Assembly: GCA_020637595.1 (NCBI GenBank)
Contig: JACKKE010000010.1
Coordinates: forward strand, 137,216 to 201,215
Length of the DNA stretch: 64,000 bases
Direction of reading: 5' to 3'
From: Rhodobacter sp.
Lineage (GTDB): Bacteria; Pseudomonadota; Alphaproteobacteria; Rhodobacterales; Rhodobacteraceae
Shown here: positions 41,630 through 50,222 of the stretch, one piece after another
How positions within the stretch are numbered: the stretch's first letter is position 1
How the letters are laid out: each line of letters opens with the position of its first letter
Made by a program: the position numbers and the translations under genes
Notes under the pieces: model-generated
The model's database searches: none
Told to the model about the DNA's origin: nothing
What the model saw: only the letters and a program-made list of their open reading frames with translations

Positions 41630-42150
41630 GTCGGGTCCCCGGTTATGGCGGCACCGGGCCTGTCGCCCGGCACCTCGAACGTGTCGACTGCCTGCTCGAA
41701 ACGCAGCATCAGTTCGACCAGCTGCTCGCGCTCTGTATCGGAAAAGGCAGCACGGATATGCTCCTGACGCGCGCGCATGATTGGCCGCGCTTTCTCCATG
41801 ACGGCGCGCCCCTGTGCGGTGAAATCGAGCACCTGCGCCCGACCGTCGGTCTTGCTGGGCGTCGATGCCAGCAGCCCCTCGTCGATCAGGCGCCGCACGG
41901 TGCGGCTGATCAACGCCTTGTCGACATCCATATTGCGCTGGATCTCGGCGGCGGTGACCGGGCCACAGGCGTCAATCAGATAGAAGATCCGCCACTGCTG
42001 CATGGTGATGCCTGCCGTCTGCTCAAGCAGCCGAGCCGCCAGCGCGATGACCTTGGCGTGCAGCCGCCCCAGGCGAAAGGTCAGCGCCTGGTTCAGCGGT
42101 CCGCCGGTCAGCGGATCGAGAAAATCCTTCATTTCGCTCTCGTTCGCCAT
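41626..42150 (-). CDS. MarR-family transcriptional regulator
   Basis: This is a 174-residue winged-helix regulator. The helix-turn-helix lies at about residues 55-110 with the MarR wing stretch DGRAQVLDFT. Start at 42150 (MANESEMKD) is preferred for the AAAAGG about 10 bases upstream; an ATG at 42168 is possible. First gene of an operon with the sulfatase. A perfect palindrome lies 49 bases upstream, in the gap shared with the divergent tctC2, so it probably represses both directions until a phenolic or organic acid ligand binds. Confidence 0.88.
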   Translation of the reverse strand: MANESEMKDFLDPLTGGPLNQALTFRLGRLHAKVIALAARLLEQTAGITMQQWRIFYLIDACGPVTAAEIQRNMDVDKALISRTVRRLIDEGLLASTPSKTDGRAQVLDFTAQGRAVMEKARPIMRARQEHIRAAFSDTEREQLVELMLRFEQAVDTFEVPGDRPGAAITGDPT

Positions 42151-42198
42151 CACGCGCAGCCTTTTCATGGGTCATTGGTCGCAGTAAATAGATGACAC

Positions 42199-42216
42199 GT
42201 CAACTTTTTAGTTGAC
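42199..42216. promoter_or_regulatory. perfect palindromic MarR operator
   Basis: GTCAACT-TTTT-AGTTGAC is a perfect 7-bp inverted repeat with a 4-base A/T centre, 18 bases in all, the size MarR dimers recognise. It sits between marR and tctC2 and would overlap promoters in both directions. Its left arm recurs at 38939-38946 upstream of the CaiB gene. Confidence 0.75.
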
Positions 42217-42269
42217 AGGTCCCTCAATTATGCCAGAGTTCGGGATATCTTACGTCAGGGAGGGACGGA

Positions 42270-43223
42270 ATGACTTTTTCGCTCAAAACCGGGCTCGCCG
42301 CGCTTGTTGCCGCCGCGACCTTTGCCACCGGCGCCGCGGCGCAGGGCTGGACCCCGCCGGGGCCTATCACGCTGAAGATCAGCTTTGCCCCGGGCGGCGG
42401 CACCGACACCCAGGGCCGGCTGATCGCCGCCGCGCTCGAGGACCGGCTGGGCTGGACCATCATCCCCGAGAATGTCCCCGGGCGCGGCGGGCTGACCCTG
42501 GCCGACGGTCTGCGCAACGACCCCAATGACGGCACGGTCATCGCGATGGCCGCGACCGAGACCTTCGGCTATTCGATGGTGGCCGCGCAGACCGGCTGGC
42601 CGCTGAGCGACTTCACCCCCATCGTCACCACCGCCTCGTTCCAGATGGGGCTGGTGGCGGCGGCTTCGTCGGGCTGGACAACCGTGGACGACATGTTCGC
42701 CGCCGCGCGCGCCGGCCAGACCATCCGCCTCGGCTCGCTGTCGGACAAACTGACCGACCTCGCCACGCTGCTGGGCGAGGCGAATGACATCGAGTTCAAC
42801 ATCGTCTCGGTCAACGGCGGGGGCGAGCTGATGAACGCCTTGATGGCGGGCGACCTGGACGTCGGCTTCATCGCCGGGGCGCAATCGCGGCGCGTCGCCT
42901 CGGGCGATCTGGTGAACCTGGCCTCGGCGCTGTCGGTGCCGCTGACGCAGACCCCGGACGCGCCGCTCCTGCGCGACCGCGGGCTGGAATTCGTGACCGA
43001 CGGCTATTTCTTCTTCGTCGCGCCCGGCGGCCTGCCCGACGAGGCGCGCGAGACCATCGCCGCGGCGATCGCCGATATCGTGTCCGACCCGACCAATCCG
43101 GCAGGCGAAGCCATCGCCACCGCGTTTGGCGGCGCGACGGTGGTGATGGGGCCGGATCTCGACGCCTTCATGCAGTCGCAATACGATGCGGCCGGGCAAT
43201 TGCTGGACGTGATGAGCCAGTAA
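42270..43223 (+). CDS. tctC: tripartite tricarboxylate transporter substrate-binding protein TctC (second system)
   Basis: This is a 317-residue Bug/TctC binding protein with a signal peptide (AAAQ at about residue 25). The ligand loop is FAPGGGTDTQGRL (about 39-51), a variant of PGGGxD. It is the first gene of the plus-strand tctCBA set and divergent from marR; promoter and operator lie in the 119-base gap. Start has AGGGAGGGA. It is clearly different in sequence from TctC at 6615, so it should bind a different acid. Confidence 0.92.
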   Translation: MTFSLKTGLAALVAAATFATGAAAQGWTPPGPITLKISFAPGGGTDTQGRLIAAALEDRLGWTIIPENVPGRGGLTLADGLRNDPNDGTVIAMAATETFGYSMVAAQTGWPLSDFTPIVTTASFQMGLVAAASSGWTTVDDMFAAARAGQTIRLGSLSDKLTDLATLLGEANDIEFNIVSVNGGGELMNALMAGDLDVGFIAGAQSRRVASGDLVNLASALSVPLTQTPDAPLLRDRGLEFVTDGYFFFVAPGGLPDEARETIAAAIADIVSDPTNPAGEAIATAFGGATVVMGPDLDAFMQSQYDAAGQLLDVMSQ

Positions 43224-43244
43224 GCACCGAAGGGAGGGTCAGCC

Positions 43245-43787
43245 GTGACCGCCAGTTCTCGCTCGACCGCGCTGGCCCTGGTGGTTGCAGGCTTCGCGCT
43301 GGTCCTCCTGTTCCTGTGGATCCCGCACGACATCCAGACCGGGATCGTCGAACGGGTCCGCCGGCGCACCGCCATCGGCGACGCGCTGGCGCCGACCGTG
43401 GCGGCGGCGGTGCTGCTGCTCGGCGCGCTGGTGCTGTTCGTCGAGCGGCGGCGCGAGGCAACGCCCGGTCTTTCGGGCGAAAGCCTGCGCTTCCTGCTCT
43501 CGGTGATCGCGCTCGGCGCCGTGTCCTTTGCGCTGATGCGTTGGGCCGGCCCGGTGGCAGCGACACTGGCGGGGACCGACTATCGGCCGCTGCGCGCCAG
43601 TGCGCCGTGGAAATACATCGGTTTCGTGCTGGGCGGCTGGGTCATGGTGTTCGGCCTGGTGACACTGGTCGAGCGCCGGGCCAGCCTGCGCGGTGCGATC
43701 ACCGCCGCGTTGATGGTGGCCCTGCTGATCGCGGTCTACGACCTACCGTTCGAAGACCTGCTGCTGCCCCCGAACGGAGACCTGTGA
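43245..43787 (+). CDS. tctB: tripartite tricarboxylate transporter small permease TctB (second system)
   Basis: This 180-residue protein has four hydrophobic helices. It begins with GTG at 43245 after AGGGAGGG and overlaps the TctA start by one base (TGATG). Little is conserved in TctB proteins, so the call rests on size, topology and position between tctC and tctA. Confidence 0.85.
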   Translation: MTASSRSTALALVVAGFALVLLFLWIPHDIQTGIVERVRRRTAIGDALAPTVAAAVLLLGALVLFVERRREATPGLSGESLRFLLSVIALGAVSFALMRWAGPVAATLAGTDYRPLRASAPWKYIGFVLGGWVMVFGLVTLVERRASLRGAITAALMVALLIAVYDLPFEDLLLPPNGDL

Positions 43788-45373
43788 TGGAAATGCTCGA
43801 TCATGTCTGGCTGGGCATCCTCGCGGTGTTCCAGGGGCCGGCGCTGTTCACCCTGTTCGGCATCCCGGTCCCGGTGGCGCTGGTCATGGTGGCGCTGGGC
43901 GTCGTGGTCGGCATCGTCGTCGGCGCCACCCCGGGGCTGGCAGGGCCGATGGCGATGGCAATCTCGCTGCCGATCCTGATCTCGATCTTCGGCTTTCGCC
44001 CCGAAGCCCTGCTGCCGGTGATGGGCTTCCTCGTCGGCGTGATGAAGGGCTCGACCCTGGGCGGCGCCGTGCCGGCGATCCTGTTCAACACGCCAGGCAC
44101 GCCCGACAGCTACATGACCACGCTCGACGGCTGGCCGCTGGCGCAGAAGGGGCAGGCCGGCAAGGCCCTGCGGGTCGCGCATGCCTCGTCAGTGATGGGC
44201 GATACCTTCTCGGACCTGGTGCTCTTCGTCTGCGCGCCCTTCCTCGCGGTGCTGGTCGAGCGTTACCTAGACTTCCCTGAAAAGGCGGCCCTGCTGCTGC
44301 TCTCCCTGACCTTCATCGCCGCGGTGATGGGCGGCTCGGTCGGCAAGGGGCTGATCTCGATGGGACTGGGCCTGCTGGTCGCGTCGATCGGCTCGGGCGA
44401 GGATTTCTATCCGCGCCTGTCCCTGGGACAGCCGGCGCTGGCCGACGGCTTCTCGCTGGCGACCGTGGTGCTGGGCGTGCTGGTGCTGGGCGAGGTGTTC
44501 AAAGGGCTGGAGGACACCCTGCGCGAGCAACTCGGCAAGGCACAGGAAGCCCTGACGATGACCGGCCCGCAACACCTGACCGGCAGCGATCTGCGGCGCA
44601 TCCTGCCCCATGTCGGCCGCTCGGCGGTGATCGGCACGGTAATCGGCGCGCTGCCCGGGATCGGCTCGACGCTGGCCGCAACGCTGGGCTACACCCTAGG
44701 CAAGAACCGCCATGCCAAAGCCGGCAAGTCCCCGGCCTTTGGCGAGGGCGCCATCGAGGGCGTTGCCGCGACCGAGGCCGCCAACAGCGCCGTTTCGGGC
44801 GCCAACCTGATCCCCGTCCTGTCGCTGGGCATCCCCGGCAATGCCGCGGCGGTTTTCCTGATTCTGGCCGCCGACAGCATCGGTGGCTTCAACCCCGGGC
44901 CAGGGGTGTTCCGCATGCCAGCGACCGGTATCAATTCCGAGATGGTCATCGCCTTTGGCCTGTTCACGCTGATGATCACCGCCAATGCCCTGAACTGGAC
45001 GCTGGGCGGCGCAGTCATGCGCGCAAGCGGCATCATGGTGCGCATCCCCCGCGCGCTGCTCTTGCCCTGCGTGATCCTGCTCACACTGACCTCGATCTAT
45101 GTGCAGGACCCCAACATGATGGGGATGGTGCTGACCGCCGGCTTCGGCGTGCTGGGCTACCTCATGCGCCGCTTCGGCATCTCGCCCCTGCCCTTCGTCA
45201 TCGCCTTCATTCTGGCCGGACCGCTGGAATCGACCGTGCGCCAGGCGTTCTCGGCGACCGGTGGCGATGCCTGGTTCCTTCTGGACCGCCCGCTCGCCGC
45301 TGTCTTCGTCGCCATCGGCGTCTGGGTCGTGGTGTCGAACCTGCGCAGAAACCGTTCCGAAAAGGGGGCGTGA
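43787..45373 (+). CDS. tctA: tripartite tricarboxylate transporter large permease TctA (second system)
   Basis: This is a 528-residue TctA with about 12 helices. The repeated signature loops GATPGLAGPMAM (about residue 46) and GALPGIGSTLAATLG (second half) are present, as are NTPGTPDSYMTTLDG and LGIPGNAAAV. Start at 43787 overlaps the tctB stop by one base, indicating tight coupling; longer frames run into tctB. It lies convergent to the second HAAT importer, with a hairpin between them. Confidence 0.92.
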   Translation: MEMLDHVWLGILAVFQGPALFTLFGIPVPVALVMVALGVVVGIVVGATPGLAGPMAMAISLPILISIFGFRPEALLPVMGFLVGVMKGSTLGGAVPAILFNTPGTPDSYMTTLDGWPLAQKGQAGKALRVAHASSVMGDTFSDLVLFVCAPFLAVLVERYLDFPEKAALLLLSLTFIAAVMGGSVGKGLISMGLGLLVASIGSGEDFYPRLSLGQPALADGFSLATVVLGVLVLGEVFKGLEDTLREQLGKAQEALTMTGPQHLTGSDLRRILPHVGRSAVIGTVIGALPGIGSTLAATLGYTLGKNRHAKAGKSPAFGEGAIEGVAATEAANSAVSGANLIPVLSLGIPGNAAAVFLILAADSIGGFNPGPGVFRMPATGINSEMVIAFGLFTLMITANALNWTLGGAVMRASGIMVRIPRALLLPCVILLTLTSIYVQDPNMMGMVLTAGFGVLGYLMRRFGISPLPFVIAFILAGPLESTVRQAFSATGGDAWFLLDRPLAAVFVAIGVWVVVSNLRRNRSEKGA

Positions 45374-45490
45374 CCGGACCACCGGCCACCGCGCATCGCC
45401 CCTCGCCTTTGCCTGCAAGCCGGTCTCGTCGGTGTGCAGGCGAACGCGCGCCGGGCGGTGCGCCGCGGTGTATTTCGCGCCGTCTGGAAG

Positions 45491-45516
45491 GCCATGACAT
45501 GGCCAGCCGTCATGGC
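45491..45516. terminator. hairpin between convergent tctA2 and livM2
   Basis: GCCATGAC pairs perfectly with GTCATGGC across a 10-base loop; the right arm contains the livM2 stop codon. It can serve both strands as a weak terminator. Confidence 0.4.
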
Positions 45517-46517
45517 GCAGGCGGCGTTTGACACGCGTCGTCCAGCACCCGCCGCCTGGCCAGGGGCTCTCGGCCGCTATGGTCGATCCAGGCGCCGACC
45601 AACCCGCGCGGCAGGAACAGCGCAAAGCCGATCGCCACAGCGCCGATGCCGAACAGATACCAGGCGCCAAAATCGCCAAAGATCTCCTGCAGCGCAATCA
45701 GAAACACCGCGCCCACAACCGGCCCCAGAAACGTGCCCAGCCCCCCGGTCAGCACCATGAACAGCATGAAGACCGTCCACTGGATTCCGAAGCCCGTGCG
45801 CGGCTGAAAGGTGATGGCGCTGGCCAGCCAGAGCGTCCCGGCCAGCGCACAGCCACCCGCCGCAAGGGCAAAGATCACCCGTTTCACCCGGAACGTGCTG
45901 ACACCGACCGAGGCCGCGGCCTCTTCATCGTCGCGGATCGCCTGGCTTTCCGCCCCCAGCCGCCCGCTGAGCAGCCGATACGCCGCCACCAGCACCGCAG
46001 CCGCCGAGGCCAGCGCGATCCAGTAGATCGCCAGCCGCCGGGTCTGCGGATCATAGGCGTTGAGCACCACCAGCGAGGTGCCGGTCTCGCCCTGCACCAG
46101 CGGGTCGGTCATCACCAGCGCCCGGAACACCTCGGCCAGAACCCACATCGCGATGGCGAACTCACCAATCCTGAGCCGCAGCACGAACGAGGACAACAGC
46201 CAGGCGACGGCGGCAACCAGCAGCGGTGCAACCAGCAGCGCCGGAAAAGGCCCAAGGCCGGTCTCGACCAGACGCACCATCGCGTAGCCGCCCAGCCCGA
46301 CAAAGGCCTGCTGCCCGACCGAGACCAGCCCAGCATAGCCCGCCAGGAGGTTCCACATCACCGCCATCAGCACATAGATGCCGAGCTGCGTCAGCTTGTC
46401 GATCACCAGAGCCGAGGCATAGACCGGCGCCAGGGCCAGCACCGCCAGCAACAGCGCGGCAGCACCGATCAACAGCCGGTCGGCGCGCGGCAGGGGTCTC
46501 AGGCGCGTGTCGGTCAT
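45510..46517 (-). CDS. livM: branched-chain-type ABC importer permease LivM (second system)
   Basis: This is a 335-residue LivM permease with about nine helices and the diagnostic LLAGYAGLVSVGQQAFVGLG (about residues 57-76). Start 46517 (MTDTRLRPL) follows GAGGAGAG and overlaps the livH2 stop by 4 bases. Longer frames are not family-like. It ends the minus-strand operon binding protein-livG-livF-livH-livM. Confidence 0.92.
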   Translation of the reverse strand: MTDTRLRPLPRADRLLIGAAALLLAVLALAPVYASALVIDKLTQLGIYVLMAVMWNLLAGYAGLVSVGQQAFVGLGGYAMVRLVETGLGPFPALLVAPLLVAAVAWLLSSFVLRLRIGEFAIAMWVLAEVFRALVMTDPLVQGETGTSLVVLNAYDPQTRRLAIYWIALASAAAVLVAAYRLLSGRLGAESQAIRDDEEAAASVGVSTFRVKRVIFALAAGGCALAGTLWLASAITFQPRTGFGIQWTVFMLFMVLTGGLGTFLGPVVGAVFLIALQEIFGDFGAWYLFGIGAVAIGFALFLPRGLVGAWIDHSGREPLARRRVLDDACQTPPAP

Positions 46518-47431
46518 CGGGTCTCTCCTCCTCGCAGGGTCAGGGCGCGCCAGCCGCCCCGCGCGGCGGCCTCGTCGCGCAGGATGCGCCAGGCGAGCGC
46601 GGCCAGCAGCACCAGATGCCCTGCCAGCAACGACAGTTGCGGTGCAATCGCGCCACCCAGCGTCTGCGCGAGACCCAGAACGATACCGCCGATCAGCGTG
46701 CCCCAAAGCGAACCGACGCCGCCGATCACCACCGCCTCAAAGGCAAAGATCAGTTGCGCGGGGCCGGCATAGGGCGTGACCTGCGCACGCATCGCCAGGA
46801 ACACGCCGCCCAGCGCCGCAAGAGCCGCCGCGATCGCCGCCGCCGCCCGGTGGACCCGGCGGGCGTCGATCCCGCAAAGTTCGGCGGCCTCGGGATCCGA
46901 GGCGGTGGCGCGGATTGCCCGGCCCAGCCGCGTGCGCGTCATCATCAGGTGCAACAGGCCCAGCACACCCACGGCGGTGACAAAGACCAGAACCGGCAGC
47001 TTTCCCAGCGTGATCCCCCCGGGCAGCGTCCACCCCGACCAGGACAGCGCCCCGATATGCGCCCCCAGCGAGCGCGTGTTCGAGCCGAAGAGCCCGAACA
47101 TCGCGTTCTGCAAGGCCGCGCCCAGGCCCAGCGTCACCAGAATTGGCAGCAGGGCGCCACCCTGCAGCGCGCGTTCGAACATCAGCCCCTGCGCCAGCCA
47201 GCCCAGCGCCGCCATCACCGGCAGCACGGTCAGAACCGCCAGCCAGACGGGCCAGCCCATCCCCTCGACCGCGAAAAGCGCCAGCATCGCGCCCAGCACC
47301 AGCATGTCGCCATGCGCCAGGTTGATGAACCGCACCACGCCGAACATCAGCGACAATCCGGCGGCGATGATGGCGTAGTAACCGCCCAGCAGCACACCCT
47401 GGGCAATGGCTTGGACAAGGGTTTCAAACAT
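46514..47431 (-). CDS. livH: branched-chain-type ABC importer permease LivH (second system)
   Basis: This is a 305-residue LivH permease; GGYYAIIAAGLSLMFG and VRFINLAHGDML are diagnostic. The start at 47431 (MFETLVQ) overlaps the livF2 end by 8 bases; an upstream ATG at 47449 would add six untypical residues. Channel partner of LivM2. Confidence 0.9.
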   Translation of the reverse strand: MFETLVQAIAQGVLLGGYYAIIAAGLSLMFGVVRFINLAHGDMLVLGAMLALFAVEGMGWPVWLAVLTVLPVMAALGWLAQGLMFERALQGGALLPILVTLGLGAALQNAMFGLFGSNTRSLGAHIGALSWSGWTLPGGITLGKLPVLVFVTAVGVLGLLHLMMTRTRLGRAIRATASDPEAAELCGIDARRVHRAAAAIAAALAALGGVFLAMRAQVTPYAGPAQLIFAFEAVVIGGVGSLWGTLIGGIVLGLAQTLGGAIAPQLSLLAGHLVLLAALAWRILRDEAAARGGWRALTLRGGETR

Positions 47432-48149
47432 CGGCGGTCTCTGTCTCATGCAGGCCGAAATAGGCCCGGGTGATCGCCTCGCGCGTCAGCTCGGCGGGGC
47501 GGCCGGTCAGTTCCACGCGCCCTTCGGCCAGGCAGATCACCCGGTCGGCAAAGGCCAGCGCGCGGGTCAGGTCCTGTTCAACGACGATCATCGCCATCCG
47601 CCCCTCGGCCCGCACACCGGCAAGCGAGGCATAGACCCCTTCGACAGCAGCGGGGGACAGGCCCAGCGAAACTTCATCGAGCAAAAGCACATCGGGATTG
47701 GCCAGCAGCGCCCGGGCGATGGCCGCCGCCTGCCGCTGGCCGCCGGAAAAGCCGCCTGCGGGCAGGTCGATCAGCGGTGCCAGTTGCGGGAAGGCATCGA
47801 GCACCCGCGGCAGGGTCCAAGCGCCCTTGCGGCCATTCTCGGCCGGGATCCGCAGGTTCTCGCGCAGGGTCATCTCGGGGAACAGGCGGCGGCCCTCGGG
47901 CGACAGGGCGATGCCCGCGCGCAACCGGGCATGGGCGGGCAGCGCGCCGATGTCGCGCCCGTTCAGCGCGATGCGCCCCGAGGCCAGCGGATGCGCCCCC
48001 GCCAGCGTGCGCAGAAGCGTGGTCTTGCCCGCGCCATTCGCGCCGATCAGGGCCAGCACCTCGCCAGGGGCCAGCGTCAGCGAAATGTCATGCACCGCGG
48101 TCATCAGCCCGTGACGCGCTGTGACGGAATCGAGCGACAGCAGGGTCAT
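47424..48149 (-). CDS. livF: ABC importer ATP-binding protein LivF (second system)
   Basis: This is a 241-residue ATPase with Walker A GANGAGKTT (about residues 36-44), signature FSGGQRQA and Walker B VLLLDE. The LivF mark EGRRLFPEM is present. Overlaps livG2 by 4 bases (ATGA). Confidence 0.93.
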   Translation of the reverse strand: MTLLSLDSVTARHGLMTAVHDISLTLAPGEVLALIGANGAGKTTLLRTLAGAHPLASGRIALNGRDIGALPAHARLRAGIALSPEGRRLFPEMTLRENLRIPAENGRKGAWTLPRVLDAFPQLAPLIDLPAGGFSGGQRQAAAIARALLANPDVLLLDEVSLGLSPAAVEGVYASLAGVRAEGRMAMIVVEQDLTRALAFADRVICLAEGRVELTGRPAELTREAITRAYFGLHETETADV

Positions 48150-48886
48150 TCGGGGTCACTTCCCAGATAGGCGGCACGGACCGCAGCATCGGCCATCACC
48201 GCGCGCGGCGCGCCCTCGGCCAGCACGCGGCCCTCGGCCATGCAGATCAGCCGGTCGATGACCTTGAGCAGCGCGTGCAGGATATGTTCGATCCAGATCA
48301 CCGTCATGCCCTGCGCCTTGAGGTCCAGGATCAGCGCGATCAGAACCTCCAGCTCGGCCTCGGTCAGGCCGCCGCCGATTTCGTCCAGCAGCAGGATGCG
48401 GGGATTGGTGGCCAGGGCCCGGGCGACCTCCAGACGTTTGCGGTCCAGAAGACCCAGGGCCCCGGCCGGTCGGTTGGCGACATCGCCCAGGCCCGTTGCG
48501 CCCAGGATCTGCGCGGCGCGCGCCACCGACGCGCGGTCGTCCAGCCCGCCACCCGCACGGGCGGCGACCTGAACGTTCTCAAAGACGGTCATGCCCAGAA
48601 ACGGGCGCGGGACCTGATGGGTGCGCGCGATGCCCAGCGCACAGCGGCGATGGGCGGGCAAGGTGGTGATCGGGGCGCCGTCCAGCCGGATCACCCCGGC
48701 CGAGACGGGAAACGCCCCCGCCAGCGCGCCGAACAGCGTGGTCTTGCCCGCGCCGTTCGGCCCGACGATCCCCAGCGCCTCGCCGGGCTGGACGGCGATG
48801 TCCACGCCGTCCACGGCCCTGAGCTTGCCGTAGGTCTTGCTCAGCCCCTGCCCGGACAGGAGCGGCCGGGGATCTGTCATCTGCAT
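48146..48886 (-). CDS. livG: ABC importer ATP-binding protein LivG (second system)
   Basis: This is a 246-residue ATPase with Walker A GPNGAGKTT (about residues 40-48), a degenerate signature GLLDRKRLEVARAL as usual for LivG, and Walker B ILLLDE. The ATG at 48886 overlaps the binding-protein stop (TGATG) with GGGGGG upstream, which fixes the start; longer frames run inside the binding-protein gene. Confidence 0.92.
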   Translation of the reverse strand: MQMTDPRPLLSGQGLSKTYGKLRAVDGVDIAVQPGEALGIVGPNGAGKTTLFGALAGAFPVSAGVIRLDGAPITTLPAHRRCALGIARTHQVPRPFLGMTVFENVQVAARAGGGLDDRASVARAAQILGATGLGDVANRPAGALGLLDRKRLEVARALATNPRILLLDEIGGGLTEAELEVLIALILDLKAQGMTVIWIEHILHALLKVIDRLICMAEGRVLAEGAPRAVMADAAVRAAYLGSDPE

Positions 48887-50193
48887 CAGCCCCCCAGGTG
48901 ATAGGCGGTCATCTCCGCCGTCAGCGGCACCGCGGGCAGGTCGGCGTTCGACACCACGTCCAGCTTGTATTCCCACGGCCCCTCGCTGGCGTGGTTCCAC
49001 TGCACACCCACCAGATGCGTTTCGCAGCAATTGGCGACCGGACCCGAGGTGAAGTCGATCGGCCCCACCGCCGTATCGCAGCGCAGCGTGGACAGCGCCT
49101 GCGCGACCGCCGCCTTGTCCTTGGGCGCGCCCGAGGATTTCAGCGCCGCGACCGCCGCATCCAGCAGGCTCGCCGTGGCGCCGACCTGCTGGTTCCACTG
49201 CTTGCCGGTGGCGGCCTCGAACCCCTGGGCGATTTCGGCGTTGTCGAGGCCCACCGCATCCGAACGGAACGGGAAGACCGGGTGCCAATAGGCGCCCGCG
49301 TGCAGCCCGTAACCCAGCGATCCCATGCTTTCCAGTTCGGCGGCGAACAGCCCGGCCTTGGCCATCTGCATGACCTTGACCCGCTGGGCAAGGCCCTGCT
49401 GCGCTGCCTGCCGCCAGAAGACCGGGAAATCGGGCGGGAACGGAAAGGCGTTGACGATCTCGACGCCCGCATCCTTGAACGCATTGATATGGTGGCTGAA
49501 ATCGCTGGAGCCGTTTTCATAAGCGCCGGGATCGAACAGCTCCCATCCCGCGGCCTCCAGCGCGGGCAGCAGCCCCATGCGGATCGCATTGCCGTCGGCA
49601 TCGTTGGGCGCGAGGATGCCGACCTTGCGGTTGGTTTCCACCTTGCGCCACTGGTCGTCATAGAGGGTGACGAAATTCCCGGTGCCGAAGCAGAAGTGAT
49701 AGGTCCAACGGAAGGGCGAGGGTTCGCCCGGGCGTGCACCGCGACCGAAATAGAAGCTTTCCCAGGGCGCGGTGGTGGACAGACAGGGCACGCCCGCCGC
49801 CTCGCAGGCATCGGCCACCGGGTTCACGGTTTCGGGCGTCGAGGCGGTGATGACCAGATCGGGCGCATCGCCGGTAATCAGGTCGCGCGTGACCAGACTG
49901 CCGCGCACCGGGTCGGACTGGGTATCGGCCAGCACGATCTGCACGCCATAGCGCCGCCCGCCGATCTCGATCCCGTCAGCCTGGGTGCGGTTGAAATGCT
50001 CGACCAGAAACGGGTCGCCATCGCCAAACACCCCGAGCGGACCCGAACGCGGGCCGACGAAGCCGATGCGGATGGTCTCGGCATCCTGTGCCAGCACGCG
50101 CCGCGCGGTCGCGGGCACGATCAGCGCCGAGGCACCCAGAAGCTGGGTGAAGCTCCGGCGCGTCAGGGTGCCGGGGATAGGGGCCTTTGTCAT
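48886..50193 (-). CDS. HAAT-type ABC substrate-binding protein, Tat-exported (second system)
   Basis: This is a 435-residue type 1 binding protein with a twin-arginine motif (TRRSFT, residues 11-16) and LAQD cleavage site near 36. The mature start IRIGFVGPRSGPLG is the family ligand loop. It heads its operon, in contrast to the first system where the binding protein is divergent, so the two systems are not a simple duplication of the whole locus. A long periplasmic protein with three Cys near the C-terminus (RCDT, NCCE). Ligand unknown; the CalA/aldehyde dehydrogenase genes upstream on the same strand suggest an aromatic. Confidence 0.9.
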   Translation of the reverse strand: MTKAPIPGTLTRRSFTQLLGASALIVPATARRVLAQDAETIRIGFVGPRSGPLGVFGDGDPFLVEHFNRTQADGIEIGGRRYGVQIVLADTQSDPVRGSLVTRDLITGDAPDLVITASTPETVNPVADACEAAGVPCLSTTAPWESFYFGRGARPGEPSPFRWTYHFCFGTGNFVTLYDDQWRKVETNRKVGILAPNDADGNAIRMGLLPALEAAGWELFDPGAYENGSSDFSHHINAFKDAGVEIVNAFPFPPDFPVFWRQAAQQGLAQRVKVMQMAKAGLFAAELESMGSLGYGLHAGAYWHPVFPFRSDAVGLDNAEIAQGFEAATGKQWNQQVGATASLLDAAVAALKSSGAPKDKAAVAQALSTLRCDTAVGPIDFTSGPVANCCETHLVGVQWNHASEGPWEYKLDVVSNADLPAVPLTAEMTAYHLGG

Positions 50194-50222
50194 AGGGTGG
50201 TTCCTCCACTGGTGGTGAACGG

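Noticed and set aside
45491..45516. Consideration as an integration or attachment site
   Set aside because: The short inverted repeat is isolated, with no integrase, transposase or direct repeats in the window; a convergent terminator explains it better.
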